From NCBI RefSeq assembly GCF_039531695.1, contig NZ_BAAAQN010000056.1:19284-83283 (forward strand): a stretch of 64,000 bases of DNA, read 5' to 3'. The position numbers and the translations under genes were made by a program. The DNA is from Catenulispora yoronensis (GTDB lineage: Bacteria > Actinomycetota > Actinomycetes > Streptomycetales > Catenulisporaceae). Under the pieces are notes generated by a model that was given only the letters and a program-made list of their open reading frames with translations, made no database searches and was not told the DNA's origin. Below are positions 44,287 through 53,599 of this stretch, in pieces (within the stretch, counting starts at the first letter, position 1; each line of letters begins with the position of its first letter).

Positions 44287-45942
44287 TCAGTGTCCTGACA
44301 TCCGCGCCGCGGCCTTCAGCGCGGCGCCGCGCGCTGACACCCCGCCGTCCGGGGCCGGCGCGCCGTAGACCACGTCCACGCCCCGGGCCCTTGCCGCCTC
44401 GACGATCCCGGGGATCGCCCGCTCGGCCAGCGCCGCGATGGTGAACGCCGGGTTGGCCAGCAGCGCGCCGGGCACCGCCGAGCCGTCGGTGACGAAGATG
44501 CCCGGATGGCCGCGCAGCTCGTGCCGGTCGTCCAGGGCCGAGGTGGCCGGGTCGTCGCCGATCCGGCAGGAGGACAGCGGGTGCACGGTGTAGGCGCCGA
44601 CGACGTCGTTCGTCCACGGCATCACCCGGGCCAGGCCGTCCTTCTCCAGGATCCGCCGCGCCTCGGCGTCGGACAGCTCCCAGCCGCGCAGCGTGTTCGG
44701 CGTCGGCACGTACTTCAGCGGCCCGAAGCCGAGCATCTGCTGGGAGAAGCGGGCCGCGTTGCCGGTCGGCGGCGGCGCCCCGAACACGCCCTCGTTGTCG
44801 TCCTCGGACATGGTGAACACGGTCAGCCAGGACTGCCAGCGCTTGACCATCTCCTTCTTCTGGGCGCCGAACCAGGTCGGCCCGGTGGCGTCCGGGACCT
44901 GGGCCAGGATCGTGCCCAGCCCCGGCGGGAAGTAGAGCTGCTCCAGGCAGAACCGCTCGTACTCCGGGCGCGCCGGGTCCAGGTGGTCCCAGGTGGCGAC
45001 CGTGGGCCCCTTGCCGATCTGGTTGGCGGCGTAGCGCCGGTCCCCGCCGCGGGAGAGCCCCAGCAGCTCGCCGACCTTGTCCTCGTCCAGGATCGCGGTG
45101 TTGAGGCGCTCGCCGTTGCCGGAGAAGTAGCGGCCGACGGCGTACGGCATCGGGCCCAGGGCCGCCTCGGAGCGCTGGAGGATCACCGGGGTGGCCCCGG
45201 TGCCGGCGGCCAGCACCACGATCTTGGCCTCGATGCTCCCGCTGCCGACCACCACCCGGTAGTCGACATCGTGGACCACGTTGTAGGCGACCCGGTAGCC
45301 GCCGTCCTCGGTCCGGGAGATCTGCTGCACCTCGTGCAGCGGCCGGATCCGGGCGCCGTGCGCCAGCGCCGCCGGCAGGTAGTTCAGCAGCAGCGAGCGC
45401 TTGGCGTCGAAGCGGCAGCCGGCCATCATCCAGTTGCAGTTGGTGCACAGCTCGCGGTCGATCGCGGCCGGCACCGGGTTGGCGGTGCGGCCGGCGGCGT
45501 GGCAGGCCGCGCCCCACAGGCCGCCGGCGTAGGTGGCGTCGTCCCAGGTCATCTGGGTCACCGGCAGCGCCTCGGCGACCCGGTCGTACCAGGGCTCCAG
45601 GGCGTCGCGGGAGATGGCCGCCGGCCACATCCGGCGGCCGGTGCCGCCCTGCCGGTCGAAGACGAAGCGCGGGGCCCGGGGCATGGCGGCGAAGTAGACG
45701 ACGCTGCCGCCGCCGACGCAGTTCCCGCCCAGCAGGCTCATGCCCTCGCCGATGACGAAGTCGAAGATCCGGGTGGAGGAGGTGCCGAACTTGAAGTCGT
45801 GCTCGAACTCCTCGGCGGACAGCCAGGGCCCGCGCTCCAGCACCTCGACCCGGGCGCCGCCGGCGGCCAGGTGGTAGGCGGCGATGGCGCCGCCGAAGCC
45901 GCTGCCGATGACCAGGACGTCGGTGCTCTCGACGGCGCTCAT
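44287..45942 (-). CDS. GMC-type FAD oxidoreductase (ChoD-like)
   Basis: 551 residues. The FAD motif is VLVIGSGFGGAIAAYHLAAGGARVEVLE. A Cys-rich segment (CTNCNWMMAGCRFDAK near residue 165) and VHPLSSCRIGDD near 465 are typical of the actinobacterial cholesterol-oxidase-like GMC group. LANPAFTIAALAERA ends the FAD domain. It probably oxidises an alcohol of a hydrophobic intermediate. Its ATG overlaps the stop of the DUF5987 gene, so the two form a coupled pair. Confidence 0.88.
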   Translation of the reverse strand: MSAVESTDVLVIGSGFGGAIAAYHLAAGGARVEVLERGPWLSAEEFEHDFKFGTSSTRIFDFVIGEGMSLLGGNCVGGGSVVYFAAMPRAPRFVFDRQGGTGRRMWPAAISRDALEPWYDRVAEALPVTQMTWDDATYAGGLWGAACHAAGRTANPVPAAIDRELCTNCNWMMAGCRFDAKRSLLLNYLPAALAHGARIRPLHEVQQISRTEDGGYRVAYNVVHDVDYRVVVGSGSIEAKIVVLAAGTGATPVILQRSEAALGPMPYAVGRYFSGNGERLNTAILDEDKVGELLGLSRGGDRRYAANQIGKGPTVATWDHLDPARPEYERFCLEQLYFPPGLGTILAQVPDATGPTWFGAQKKEMVKRWQSWLTVFTMSEDDNEGVFGAPPPTGNAARFSQQMLGFGPLKYVPTPNTLRGWELSDAEARRILEKDGLARVMPWTNDVVGAYTVHPLSSCRIGDDPATSALDDRHELRGHPGIFVTDGSAVPGALLANPAFTIAALAERAIPGIVEAARARGVDVVYGAPAPDGGVSARGAALKAAARMSGH

Positions 45943-46505
45943 GCCGGGCTCCCGGAGGGTGTGGTGTCGGGGTGGTGGTCGGCGAGCGGCCGCCGGTAGG
46001 AGAAGTCCGGGAAGCGCCACAGGCCGTCGGGGTCGGGCTGGAAGTAGCCCAGGGCCGCCAGGCCCGGGTGGCCGGACGCCATGGCCTCGGAGGTGTGCAG
46101 GTGCGCGCCGACGTCGAAGGCCATGTTGCTGAAGATGGCCATGCCGACCCAGAGCATCTTCTCCGGGTGGCCGGGCGCGACGAGCTCGGACACCAGCGCG
46201 ACCCGGTGCTCCCCGGACAGCGCCACGAACGCCGGCACGGAGTCGTCGCGCTCCAGCCCGAGCCGGTCCCGGTAGGCCTCGGCGTGCGCGTTCAGCGCCC
46301 GCACCAGGTCCGGCAGCGCCGGTGCGAGACCGCCGGCGTCCGTCCGCATGAGCTCCACGGCGCCGGCGGCCACGGCGCCGCCGCCGGCGCTGACCCCGGC
46401 GATCGCCCGGTCCCCCGGCCACCGCTTCTCGCCGGGGACGATGGTGTCCGCGTACGCCTCCAGTGTGGCGGTCTCGGACGGATCGCCATCGAAGGTCTCT
46501 TCCAT
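45939..46505 (-). CDS. DUF5987-type small partner of a GMC oxidoreductase
   Basis: 188 residues. TLEAYADTIVPGEKRWPGDRAIAGV and PGLAALGYFQPDPDGLWRFPDFSYRRPL recall DUF5987 and the small subunits of gluconate-2-dehydrogenase-like enzymes. No Tat signal is seen. It precedes the GMC gene and overlaps it by four bases, the usual order for a two-subunit oxidase. A weaker cluster promoter element lies 56 bases upstream. Confidence 0.8.
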   Translation of the reverse strand: MEETFDGDPSETATLEAYADTIVPGEKRWPGDRAIAGVSAGGGAVAAGAVELMRTDAGGLAPALPDLVRALNAHAEAYRDRLGLERDDSVPAFVALSGEHRVALVSELVAPGHPEKMLWVGMAIFSNMAFDVGAHLHTSEAMASGHPGLAALGYFQPDPDGLWRFPDFSYRRPLADHHPDTTPSGSPA

Positions 46506-46561
46506 GCGTGAACTCCCTTTCTCGCAGGTCGCGGCTATTGTCCGGCGCTGCGCGAAGGGGG

Positions 46562-46580
46562 GTCGTCTTCCGGAGTGCCC
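46562..46580 (-). promoter_or_regulatory. Cluster promoter element, site 8 (GMC operon, degenerate)
   Basis: GGGCACTCCGGAAGACGAC on the minus strand. It keeps GCAC, the GGAAGA core and spacing but deviates in the GATGCC half. It ends 56 bases before the DUF5987 start. Confidence 0.5.
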
Positions 46581-46742
46581 ACCGGCCCCGGCCCGGGCGG
46601 CCGCCCCGGTCCGCGCCGCGGGCTTGTTCGGAATTGCGCTTCCGGCCGCAGCACGAGGGGAGAAGTCCGGCCTGTCCCGGTTCGAGCATCCTGAATATCA
46701 GCTCATCGAAGGACATGACGCATTGGCGAGAGGCAGCAGACC

Positions 46743-47705
46743 ATGGAGAACACCGTCGAGCGCGCCGCGGAACGGGCGATCACCACGATGCGCGCCAGAC
46801 TCGGGGAACAGGTCACCGTCGACGACATGGCTCGGGCGGCGATGTTCAGCAAATTCCACTTCACCCGCATCTTCCTGCGCGCCACCGGCACCTCACCGGC
46901 CCGGTTCCTGTCGGCGCTGCGCCTGCAGAAGGCCAAGCACCTGCTGGTCTCGACGGACCTGAACGTCGTCGACATCAGCATCCTGGTCGGCTACAACAGC
47001 GTCGGCACGTTCAGCTCGCGGTTCAGCCGCAGCGTGGGCCTGTCCCCGACGGCGTTCCGGAAGCGGGGCGGGTACACCGACCGGATCCCGGTCCGGGAGC
47101 CGCGGGGGCCGGTGGGGCTGGGGACGGGGACGGTGCAGGGCAAGATCCTGCCGTACGCCGGAGCACGCCACGGGCTGGTGTTCGTCGGCCTGTTCCCGGA
47201 GCGGCTGCCGGAGGGCCGGCCGGTGCGGTGCGCCGTGCTGGACCGGCCGATGGACTTCACGTTCGACGGGGTGCCGCCGGGGAGCTGGTATCTGCTGGCG
47301 CAGTCGGTGAGTCCGGATGCGCATGGGGTCGGGGGTGGGGTCGGGCACGGCGCCGGGGCCGGACGCGGGATCGGGCACGGGATCGGCCACGCTCCCGGCG
47401 CCGGCCACGGTCCCGGACCCGGCACCTCCCTGCCGCCCCGGCGGGGACGCGACCCCCGCGAGCTGCGGGACCCGCGAGGCCCGCAAGGAGCGCGCGAACT
47501 GCGAGAAGCCCGGGAAGCCGCGCTGAGCAGCTCCGCGGAACTGTGTGTGGGCTCCGAGGGACCGATCGTCGTGCGCAACGGCGCGCCGACCCCTTCGGTC
47601 GACCTCGCCCTGAAGCCGGCCGGGGTACTGGACCCACCGGTACTGCTGGCGCTCCTCGACGCGCGGAAGGAAGCCATCCGCCGCACCGCCGTCGGAGCGG
47701 AATAG
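46743..47705 (+). CDS. AraC-family regulator, paralogue 2
   Basis: 320 residues. The N-terminal AraC DNA-binding domain includes VTVDDMARAAMFSKFHFTRIFLRATGTSPARFLSALRLQ and NVVDISILVGYNSVGTFSSRFSRSVGLSPTAFR. The C-terminal beta domain (LVFVGLFPERLPEGRPVRC, FDGVPPGSWYLLAQSV) matches that of the regulator at 43164, interrupted by a Gly/His/Pro/Arg low-complexity insert of about 70 residues. The two flank the GMC/DUF5987 pair and probably arose by duplication. It is a possible activator or partner acting on the cluster promoter element. Confidence 0.85.
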   Translation: MENTVERAAERAITTMRARLGEQVTVDDMARAAMFSKFHFTRIFLRATGTSPARFLSALRLQKAKHLLVSTDLNVVDISILVGYNSVGTFSSRFSRSVGLSPTAFRKRGGYTDRIPVREPRGPVGLGTGTVQGKILPYAGARHGLVFVGLFPERLPEGRPVRCAVLDRPMDFTFDGVPPGSWYLLAQSVSPDAHGVGGGVGHGAGAGRGIGHGIGHAPGAGHGPGPGTSLPPRRGRDPRELRDPRGPQGARELREAREAALSSSAELCVGSEGPIVVRNGAPTPSVDLALKPAGVLDPPVLLALLDARKEAIRRTAVGAE

Positions 47706-47737
47706 ACGGCACCCGCCGGCCCCGCACACGCCAGAGC

Positions 47738-47769
47738 AGGCACCGGTCGGATCGGTCCGACCGGTGCCT
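47738..47769. terminator. Perfect hairpin terminator after AraC paralogue 2
   Basis: AGGCACCGGTCGGA pairs with TCCGACCGGTGCCT over 14 base pairs with a TCGG loop, 32 bases after the stop. Confidence 0.75.
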
Positions 47770-48000
47770 GTCGGCGTGCGGCCGATCAGGGCTCTGATGT
47801 ATCAGGGCTCGTAGGTCCGCCGCGAGCCGCCGAATCAAGCAGCGGGAAAAGCGCCAACGACAAAACGCAATACCCGTTTACATGCTTCCCCTGGACGCCC
47901 TGACGCGATGATGGAATTCCCTGGTCGCCACCACAAGGGCTGCATAGAGTGCTGCCCGGATTCATGCTCCAGCCTTCGCATGACCGAAAAGGTGGAGAAC

Positions 48001-48952
48001 ATGCTCAACGGACGTATGCCTCGACTTCCACGCCGCCGATTCTCAGCTGTTTGTGTCGCCGCGGCAATGCTGCTCACGCTCTCATCCTGCGCATCTGCCG
48101 CCGGGCCTGCCGGGTTCGCGTCGCCAACCGCATCCGGCGCATCCGGCGCATCCCGCATGGTCCACCTTTATTCGAATACACCTGAGTAGGCAATACGGCG
48201 TGGAATCATCCCGGCCCTACAACGCCGTGGCATTCAACATCTCAAAAGCCGAACTCGAAGTGGATTCGAAGGAAGCCGCGGGCAAGCTCCACACGGACCT
48301 GGCGAAGCTGTCGAAAGCCGACCAGGTCGCCTGGTCGCTGATCAAGACATCAGTACGCCCCGCCTCCGACGGCGGGCTCCTGATTCCCCCCGGCGGCTCG
48401 GTCACCTCATCGTCGTCGTCCCCGCTGACGGTGTCGATCAGTTCGAACCTGGCGGCGACGGGCGAGGAACTGCTGACCACCGCTCCGGACGCGCTCGACT
48501 GCGTGAAGTCGACGAAGGACCTGTGGTCCCAGTTCCAGAACACCAAAGACCTGAGCTGGCAAGCGGTCCTCAACGACATCATGAACGGGCCCGGATCCTG
48601 CTATTCGCTCGTGGCCAAGGACGCGCCGGACATCATCCCCCCGGTCACCCGTCCCGGAGCCAGCGGCGGACAGGACCCGGGCGACGTCATCGAGACAGTA
48701 CTGAAGGACGTACCCGATCCGGTCGAGGCCTCGAAGGAGGCCACCGCGGCCAAGGCAGCGGGTGCAGCCGCCGCGGCCAAGGCCGGCGCCGCCGACGGCG
48801 GAGCCGATGAGGGGGCGGCGCTCGCGGGCCGGAGCACGGTGACCGCCGCCGAGGCGGCCGGCGGGGTCGACGTCGCCGAGGCCGCGAGTTCCGGGATCTG
48901 GAGCGAGGCGTTGGGCGTGGTCGCCGATGCCTTGCCGTTCGCCCTCTTCTAG
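48001..48952 (+). pseudogene. Putative lipoprotein broken by a frame change, or two adjacent ORFs
   Basis: An ATG at 48001 after GGTGGAG starts a lipoprotein leader (RRRFSAVCVAAAMLLTLSSC, lipobox Cys30), but this frame stops at 48189. A second frame, open to 48952, encodes a hydrophilic protein (NAVAFNISKAELEVDSKEAAGKL, CVKSTKDLWSQFQNTKDLSW) with an Ala-rich C-terminal part and no leader of its own. The simplest reading is one secreted lipoprotein with a frameshift between 48100 and 48190, next to a 9-bp GCATCCGGC repeat. The second frame could instead start alone at the GTG at 48200, though no ribosome site precedes it. Family unknown. Confidence 0.5.
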
Positions 48953-48973
48953 GTGGGCGCGTCGGCCAACGCC

Positions 48974-49008
48974 TCCGGGGCCGAGCACGGACTCCGCTCG
49001 GCCCCGGA
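48974..49008. terminator. Bidirectional terminator
   Basis: TCCGGGGCCGAGC pairs with GCTCGGCCCCGGA (13 base pairs, nine-base loop) between the lipoprotein gene and the convergent flavoprotein gene. Confidence 0.75.
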
Positions 49009-49036
49009 CGCGCCCTGCGTCCCCCCTGCCCCGCCC

Positions 49037-50218
49037 TCAGACGTAGTGCGTGTTCGGCTCCAGCCCGCACAGCACCCGGCCGTACAGCTCCAGGTTCGTC
49101 GACGGGTGGATGATCGCGTGCAGGCTCAGGGTCTGGATGTCCCGTTCGATGCGCTGGATCGGCACCGTGGAGTAGACCGAGGAGCCGCCGCTGGCGTCGG
49201 CCAGGATGTCGACCGCCTCCTTGGCGCGCTGGCAGGTCGCTCCCAGGTCGAGCCGCACCCGGGCCCGCTCCTCCAGGGTCCAGGGCTCGCCGGCGGCGGC
49301 TTTGTCGTCCAGCATTCCGGCGGCGCGGAAGGCGTGGAACTCGGCCTCGTCGATCTTCGTGGCGGCTTCGGCGGTCTGCAGGTGGGTGATCGGGGCCTCG
49401 GCCTGGTTCTCGTAGGCCGTGTAGGAGATCTTGCGGCCCGGGAGGCGGTCGAAGAAGGCGTCGCGGGCCGCCTTGGCCAGGCCCAGGGCCGGGGCGCTGA
49501 CGGTGGCGCAGGCGGTGGGCATGAACGGTGCCTTGTAGACCGGGGAGTCGGCGTTGCGGCCCAGCTGGTGCACGCCGGCCAGGACCGGGCCCATCGGCAG
49601 GATGCGGGCGTCCGGGACGAACACGTCCTGGGCCACGGTGCTGACGCTGCCCGAGCCGCGCAGGCCGGCGGTGTGCCAGTCGTCGACGACCACCAGGTCG
49701 GACAGCGGGATCAGGACCATGATCGGCTCGAAGCCGCCGCCGGGCAGCGCGCGGACCGCCGCGTTGGTGTTCCAGGCGCTCTGCTGGGAGCCGGTGTTGA
49801 AGGCCCAGCGGCCGTTGAGGACGACGCCGCCCTCGACCGGGGTGCCGACCGCGGTGGGGCTGAGGATGCCGCTGACGCGCACGTCGGGGACGGCGAACAC
49901 CTCGTCCTGGACGGTGTCCGGGAACATCCCCACCATCCAGGTGCTGATCGCCCACACCGCGGCGGTCCAGGAGGCGGAGCCGTCGCCGCGGGCCAGTTCG
50001 GCCAGCACGTCCACCACGGTGCGCATCGGGGACTCGTAGCCGCCGTGGTGGCGCGGCACGCGCATCTTCAGCAGGCCGGAGGCGGTGAGCGCCTCGACGG
50101 CCTCGTCGGTCAGGCGGCGGTTCTCCTCGATCGCCGGCGCCGCCTTCTGCAGCAGCGGCACCAGGTCGGAGGCGCGGCCGACGAGTTCGGCCCTGGACGG
50201 GGCCTCGGTGATTCCCAT
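49037..50218 (-). CDS. Acyl-CoA-dehydrogenase-fold flavoprotein (group D monooxygenase-like), copy 2
   Basis: 393 residues. LLKMRVPRHHGGYESPMRTVVDVLAELARGDGSASWTAAVW and WHTAGLRGSGSVSTVAQDVFVP are typical of HsaA/HpaB-like hydroxylases that use reduced flavin from a separate reductase. No flavin reductase gene was recognised in the window. It has its own promoter element 72 bases upstream and lies downstream of the hydroxylase gene. It is distantly related to the flavoprotein at 38599. Confidence 0.83.
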   Translation of the reverse strand: MGITEAPSRAELVGRASDLVPLLQKAAPAIEENRRLTDEAVEALTASGLLKMRVPRHHGGYESPMRTVVDVLAELARGDGSASWTAAVWAISTWMVGMFPDTVQDEVFAVPDVRVSGILSPTAVGTPVEGGVVLNGRWAFNTGSQQSAWNTNAAVRALPGGGFEPIMVLIPLSDLVVVDDWHTAGLRGSGSVSTVAQDVFVPDARILPMGPVLAGVHQLGRNADSPVYKAPFMPTACATVSAPALGLAKAARDAFFDRLPGRKISYTAYENQAEAPITHLQTAEAATKIDEAEFHAFRAAGMLDDKAAAGEPWTLEERARVRLDLGATCQRAKEAVDILADASGGSSVYSTVPIQRIERDIQTLSLHAIIHPSTNLELYGRVLCGLEPNTHYV

Positions 50219-50290
50219 GGGTCACTCCCGGGTGATGGAGGGTACTGATGTGCGGGGGCACCGCCCACGCTGGCACCGGCGGCGCGGGGC

Positions 50291-50309
50291 GGCATCTTCG
50301 GCAGTGCGG
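50291..50309 (-). promoter_or_regulatory. Cluster promoter element, site 9 (flavoprotein copy 2)
   Basis: CCGCACTGCCGAAGATGCC on the minus strand, 11 of 12 matches, 72 bases before the ATG at 50218. Confidence 0.72.
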
Positions 50310-50363
50310 CGCCGCACGGCGTATCGCAGCACGGCGTATCGCGGCGTATCGCGGCGCGGCGCC

Positions 50364-51893
50364 TCAAACCTTCGGGATCAGCGCGTTGAGCTCGGCGAAG
50401 GAGGACAGGTCCGGCACGGTCCAGCCGTCCAGGTCGTACTCGCCCATGCAGGCCTCCACGAAGGCCTGGTAGCCGTCCAGCCGGCCGTCGGCCAGCTGGG
50501 AGAAGTAGAGCTCCACCCGGGTGTTCTCGTGGTTCCCGGAGTAGTTGCGCTCGTAGAGCTCGTGCCGGCCGCCGAACTCGGTGCCGACGGCGTCCCACAG
50601 CAGCTTCATCAGCTTCGTCCGGTCCAGCGCCGTGACCCCGCCGGAGCCCCGCACGTACTTGTCGAGGTAGGGGCGGATCTCCGGGTTCTTGAAGTCGGCG
50701 GCGCTGGAGTTGACGTAGATCAGGCCGCTGGCCACGTCCTGGAGGATGATCTCGCGGATCCGGGGATAGCCGATCTGCATGAACCAGCGGTAGGCCATGC
50801 CGTAGTCGGGGTTGGGCAGCACCGCGCCGCCGGTCCAGGGCACCGGGTTGCGGGCCGCCGCGTCGGACAGCCCCCAGAACAGGTTGCGCCAGGCCAGGAC
50901 CTCGCCGAGCCGGGACTGCACGCCGCGGAAGTCCCGGGTGCCGGTGGCCTGCAGGGCCTTGGACAACAGCCCGGCCAGGAACTCCAGCTTCACCGCCAGC
51001 CGGGTGCAGCCGTGGAAGGTGAAGCGCTCGGGGAAGCCGGAGCGGGCCGTGAACATCTGGACCCGGCCCAGGTCGCCGTAGACGAACACGTTCTCCCAAG
51101 GGATCAGGACCTTGTCCAGGATCAGGATCGTGTCGTTCTCGTCCAGGCGGGAGGACAGCGGGTGGTCGAACGGGGTGCCGGCCACGGCCGCCGCGGCGGT
51201 GTAGGAGGGCCGGCAGATCAGCTTCACGCCGGGGGCGGCCAGCGGGACGGTGGCCACCAGGGCGTACTCGCGCTTGCGGATCGGCAGCCCGTAGTGGGCG
51301 ATGAAGGCGTGGTGGGTCAGGGCCGAGCCGGTCGCGACCACCTTGGCGCCGCTGACCACCAGGCCGTCGTCCCGCTCCTGCTCGGCGTGCACGAAGACGT
51401 CGGCCACCTCGTCGGCCGGGCGGTCCCGGTCCACCGGCGGGTGGACGATCGCGTGGTTCCAGAACAGGACCTTCTCCTGGGCCTCGCGGTACCAGCGGCG
51501 CGCGTTGTCGGCGTACTCGCCGTAGAACTCGGCGTTGGTGCCCAGGGTGCCCAGGAACGAGGCCTTGTAGTCCGGGCTGCGGCCCATCCAGCCGTAGCTC
51601 ATCCGGGCCCACTCCGCGATCGCGCGCTGGTCGCCGACCAGGTCCTCGGCGCTGCGCGAGGTGGTGAAGAAGCGGTGCGTGTAGCCCTCCCCGCCGGTGT
51701 CGACGGGGCAGGTCAGCACGTCCCGCTTGGCCGGGTCGTGCAGCGCGTCGTAGAGCCGCGCGGTCATCCGCACCGGGTTGTGGAAGGCGGGATGGGTGGT
51801 GACGTCCTTGACGCGCTCGCCGTAGAGGTAGACCTCCCGGTCGTCTCGGAGGCTCTCGATGTACTCGTCGCCGGTCAACGGCCGGGTGGTCAT
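50364..51893 (-). CDS. HpaB/SgcC-type FADH2-dependent aromatic hydroxylase
   Basis: 509 residues, the size of 4-hydroxyphenylacetate 3-hydroxylase. Motifs include LTGDEYIESLRDDREVYLYGERV, RMSYGWMGRSPDYKASFLGTLG, KVLIPWENVFVYGD and the C-terminal YERNYSGNHENTRVE. SgcC of the C-1027 pathway belongs here and hydroxylates carrier-bound beta-tyrosine at the ring. Directly after the aminomutase gene, this one probably converts a beta-tyrosyl thioester to the catechol. It needs FADH2 from a reductase encoded elsewhere. Confidence 0.9.
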   Translation of the reverse strand: MTTRPLTGDEYIESLRDDREVYLYGERVKDVTTHPAFHNPVRMTARLYDALHDPAKRDVLTCPVDTGGEGYTHRFFTTSRSAEDLVGDQRAIAEWARMSYGWMGRSPDYKASFLGTLGTNAEFYGEYADNARRWYREAQEKVLFWNHAIVHPPVDRDRPADEVADVFVHAEQERDDGLVVSGAKVVATGSALTHHAFIAHYGLPIRKREYALVATVPLAAPGVKLICRPSYTAAAAVAGTPFDHPLSSRLDENDTILILDKVLIPWENVFVYGDLGRVQMFTARSGFPERFTFHGCTRLAVKLEFLAGLLSKALQATGTRDFRGVQSRLGEVLAWRNLFWGLSDAAARNPVPWTGGAVLPNPDYGMAYRWFMQIGYPRIREIILQDVASGLIYVNSSAADFKNPEIRPYLDKYVRGSGGVTALDRTKLMKLLWDAVGTEFGGRHELYERNYSGNHENTRVELYFSQLADGRLDGYQAFVEACMGEYDLDGWTVPDLSSFAELNALIPKV

Positions 51894-51955
51894 ACCGGTG
51901 CTCCTCGCAGGGGACGTGGGTGGTCGGCGGGCCGGATCAGCGGCGGCGGCCTGGA

Positions 51956-53587
51956 TCAGCGCAGGTCGATGTTGCAGTTCTCGACCGCGGCGATGAACTC
52001 CCCGCGGCCCAGGGCGGCGGCCACGGTCTCGATGTCGTCGCCCATGTAGCGGTCGGAGTCCAGGCGCGGCACCAGCGAGCGCACCGCGTCGTAGGTGGCC
52101 TTGCCGGCCGGGCTCAGGCCGCGGTAGCGGTCCGAGACGTCCACGGCCGAGGCCGCCGCCAGGTACTCCACGGCCAGGATGTACTGGTTGTTGCGCAGCA
52201 CCCGGCGGGCGTTGCGGGCGGCGATCAGGCCCATGCTGACGATGTCCTGGTTGTCGCCGTTGGACGGCACGCTCTGGGTGCTGGCCGGGCCGATCGTCCG
52301 GTTCTCGGCGATCAGCGCCGTGGCCGGGTACTGGGCCCCGGCGTAGCCGCTGCTCAGGCCGGGGTCGCCGGCCACCAGGAACTCCGGCAGGCCGTAGCTC
52401 AGGTGCCGGTTCAGGACCCGGTTGAGCTGGCGCTCGGCCAGCACGCCGAGCTGGGTCAGGGCGATCGTGGTGAAGTCCATGACGAAGGCGACCGGCTGGC
52501 CGTGGAAGTTGGCGCCGTGGAACACCTCCTGGTCCTCGAAGAACAGCGGGTTGTCGTTGGCCGAGTTCAGCTCGGTCTGCACCCGCGCGGTGGCGTGCGC
52601 CAGCGTGTCCCGCACGCCGCCGAGGACCTGCGGCATGGCCCGCAGCGAGTACGCCTTCTGCAGGTAGATCTCGGTGCGTTGGACGCTGGTCCCGGCCTGC
52701 TTGGCCGCGGCCACCTGCTTGCGCAGGTCCGCGTGCTCGACCGTGAGCTCGCTGCCGCGCAGCAGGGCCCGCAGGTTCGCGGCGGTGTCGATCTGGCCGG
52801 GGTGCGGGCGGGCGAGGTCGTGGCCCTCGGGCTGGAACGGGCCCATGGAGCCGCGCACCGCCTCGACCAGCAGCGCCGAGACGATCTCGGCCTGGCGCAC
52901 CTGCTCCCAGCCGCGCCCGAGCACCAGGGCGCCCAGGCCGGTCATGCCGGAGGTGCCGTTGATCAGCGCCAGGCCCTCCTTGAACTTCAGGACCAGCGGC
53001 TCCAGGCCGTGCTCGCGCAGCACCCGGTCGGCCGGCACCGGCCGGCCGCCGGACAGGAAGTAGCCCTCGCCGATGACGGTGCTGGCGATGTGGGCCAGCG
53101 GGGCCAGGTCGCCGCTGGCGCCCAGCGACCCGATCTCCGGGATCGCCGGGGTCAGGCCGAGGTTCAGGAACAGCGCCAGCCGCTCCAGGATCTCCGGACG
53201 CACCGCCGAGTAGCCCTTGGACAGGGCGTTGAGCCGGGCGGCGACGATGGCCCGGGCCTCGTCCTCGGGGAACAGCGGGCCGACGCCCGCGCTGTGGCTG
53301 CGGACCAGGTTGGTCTGCAGGGTGGTCTCGTTGGAGGGGTCGACGAGCATGTAGATCATCTCGCCGTAGCCGGTGGTCACGCCGTACACCGGGATGCCGG
53401 CGTTGACCACGTCCTCGAACACCGCGCGGCTCTTGGCCGCCTTGGCCAGGGACTGCGGCGAGACCGAACACGCGGCCCCGCCCTCGGCCACCCGCCGGAC
53501 GGCGGCGATGTCCAGGTGCTCGCCGTCGAACACGACGGGCGCGGCGCCCTCCGAGACGGACCCGGCGGCGATCTGCTGGGAAGCCAT
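51956..53587 (-). CDS. Tyrosine 2,3-aminomutase (MIO enzyme, SgcC4-like)
   Basis: 543 residues of the aromatic amino-acid lyase/mutase family. The MIO prosthetic group forms from Ala157-Ser158-Gly159 in GSLGASGDLAPLAH. The catalytic Tyr68 lies in VYGVTTGYGEMIYMLVD, a version I associate with beta-tyrosine-forming mutases such as SgcC4 rather than plain ammonia lyases. The fold ends with NGDNQDIVSMGLIAARN and YLAAASAVDVSDRY. It should convert L-tyrosine to beta-tyrosine. It lies 12 bases after the NRPS gene and 62 before the hydroxylase gene. A tyrosine ammonia-lyase activity is the main alternative. Confidence 0.9.
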   Translation of the reverse strand: MASQQIAAGSVSEGAAPVVFDGEHLDIAAVRRVAEGGAACSVSPQSLAKAAKSRAVFEDVVNAGIPVYGVTTGYGEMIYMLVDPSNETTLQTNLVRSHSAGVGPLFPEDEARAIVAARLNALSKGYSAVRPEILERLALFLNLGLTPAIPEIGSLGASGDLAPLAHIASTVIGEGYFLSGGRPVPADRVLREHGLEPLVLKFKEGLALINGTSGMTGLGALVLGRGWEQVRQAEIVSALLVEAVRGSMGPFQPEGHDLARPHPGQIDTAANLRALLRGSELTVEHADLRKQVAAAKQAGTSVQRTEIYLQKAYSLRAMPQVLGGVRDTLAHATARVQTELNSANDNPLFFEDQEVFHGANFHGQPVAFVMDFTTIALTQLGVLAERQLNRVLNRHLSYGLPEFLVAGDPGLSSGYAGAQYPATALIAENRTIGPASTQSVPSNGDNQDIVSMGLIAARNARRVLRNNQYILAVEYLAAASAVDVSDRYRGLSPAGKATYDAVRSLVPRLDSDRYMGDDIETVAAALGRGEFIAAVENCNIDLR

Positions 53588-53599
53588 GCACTCACTCCG

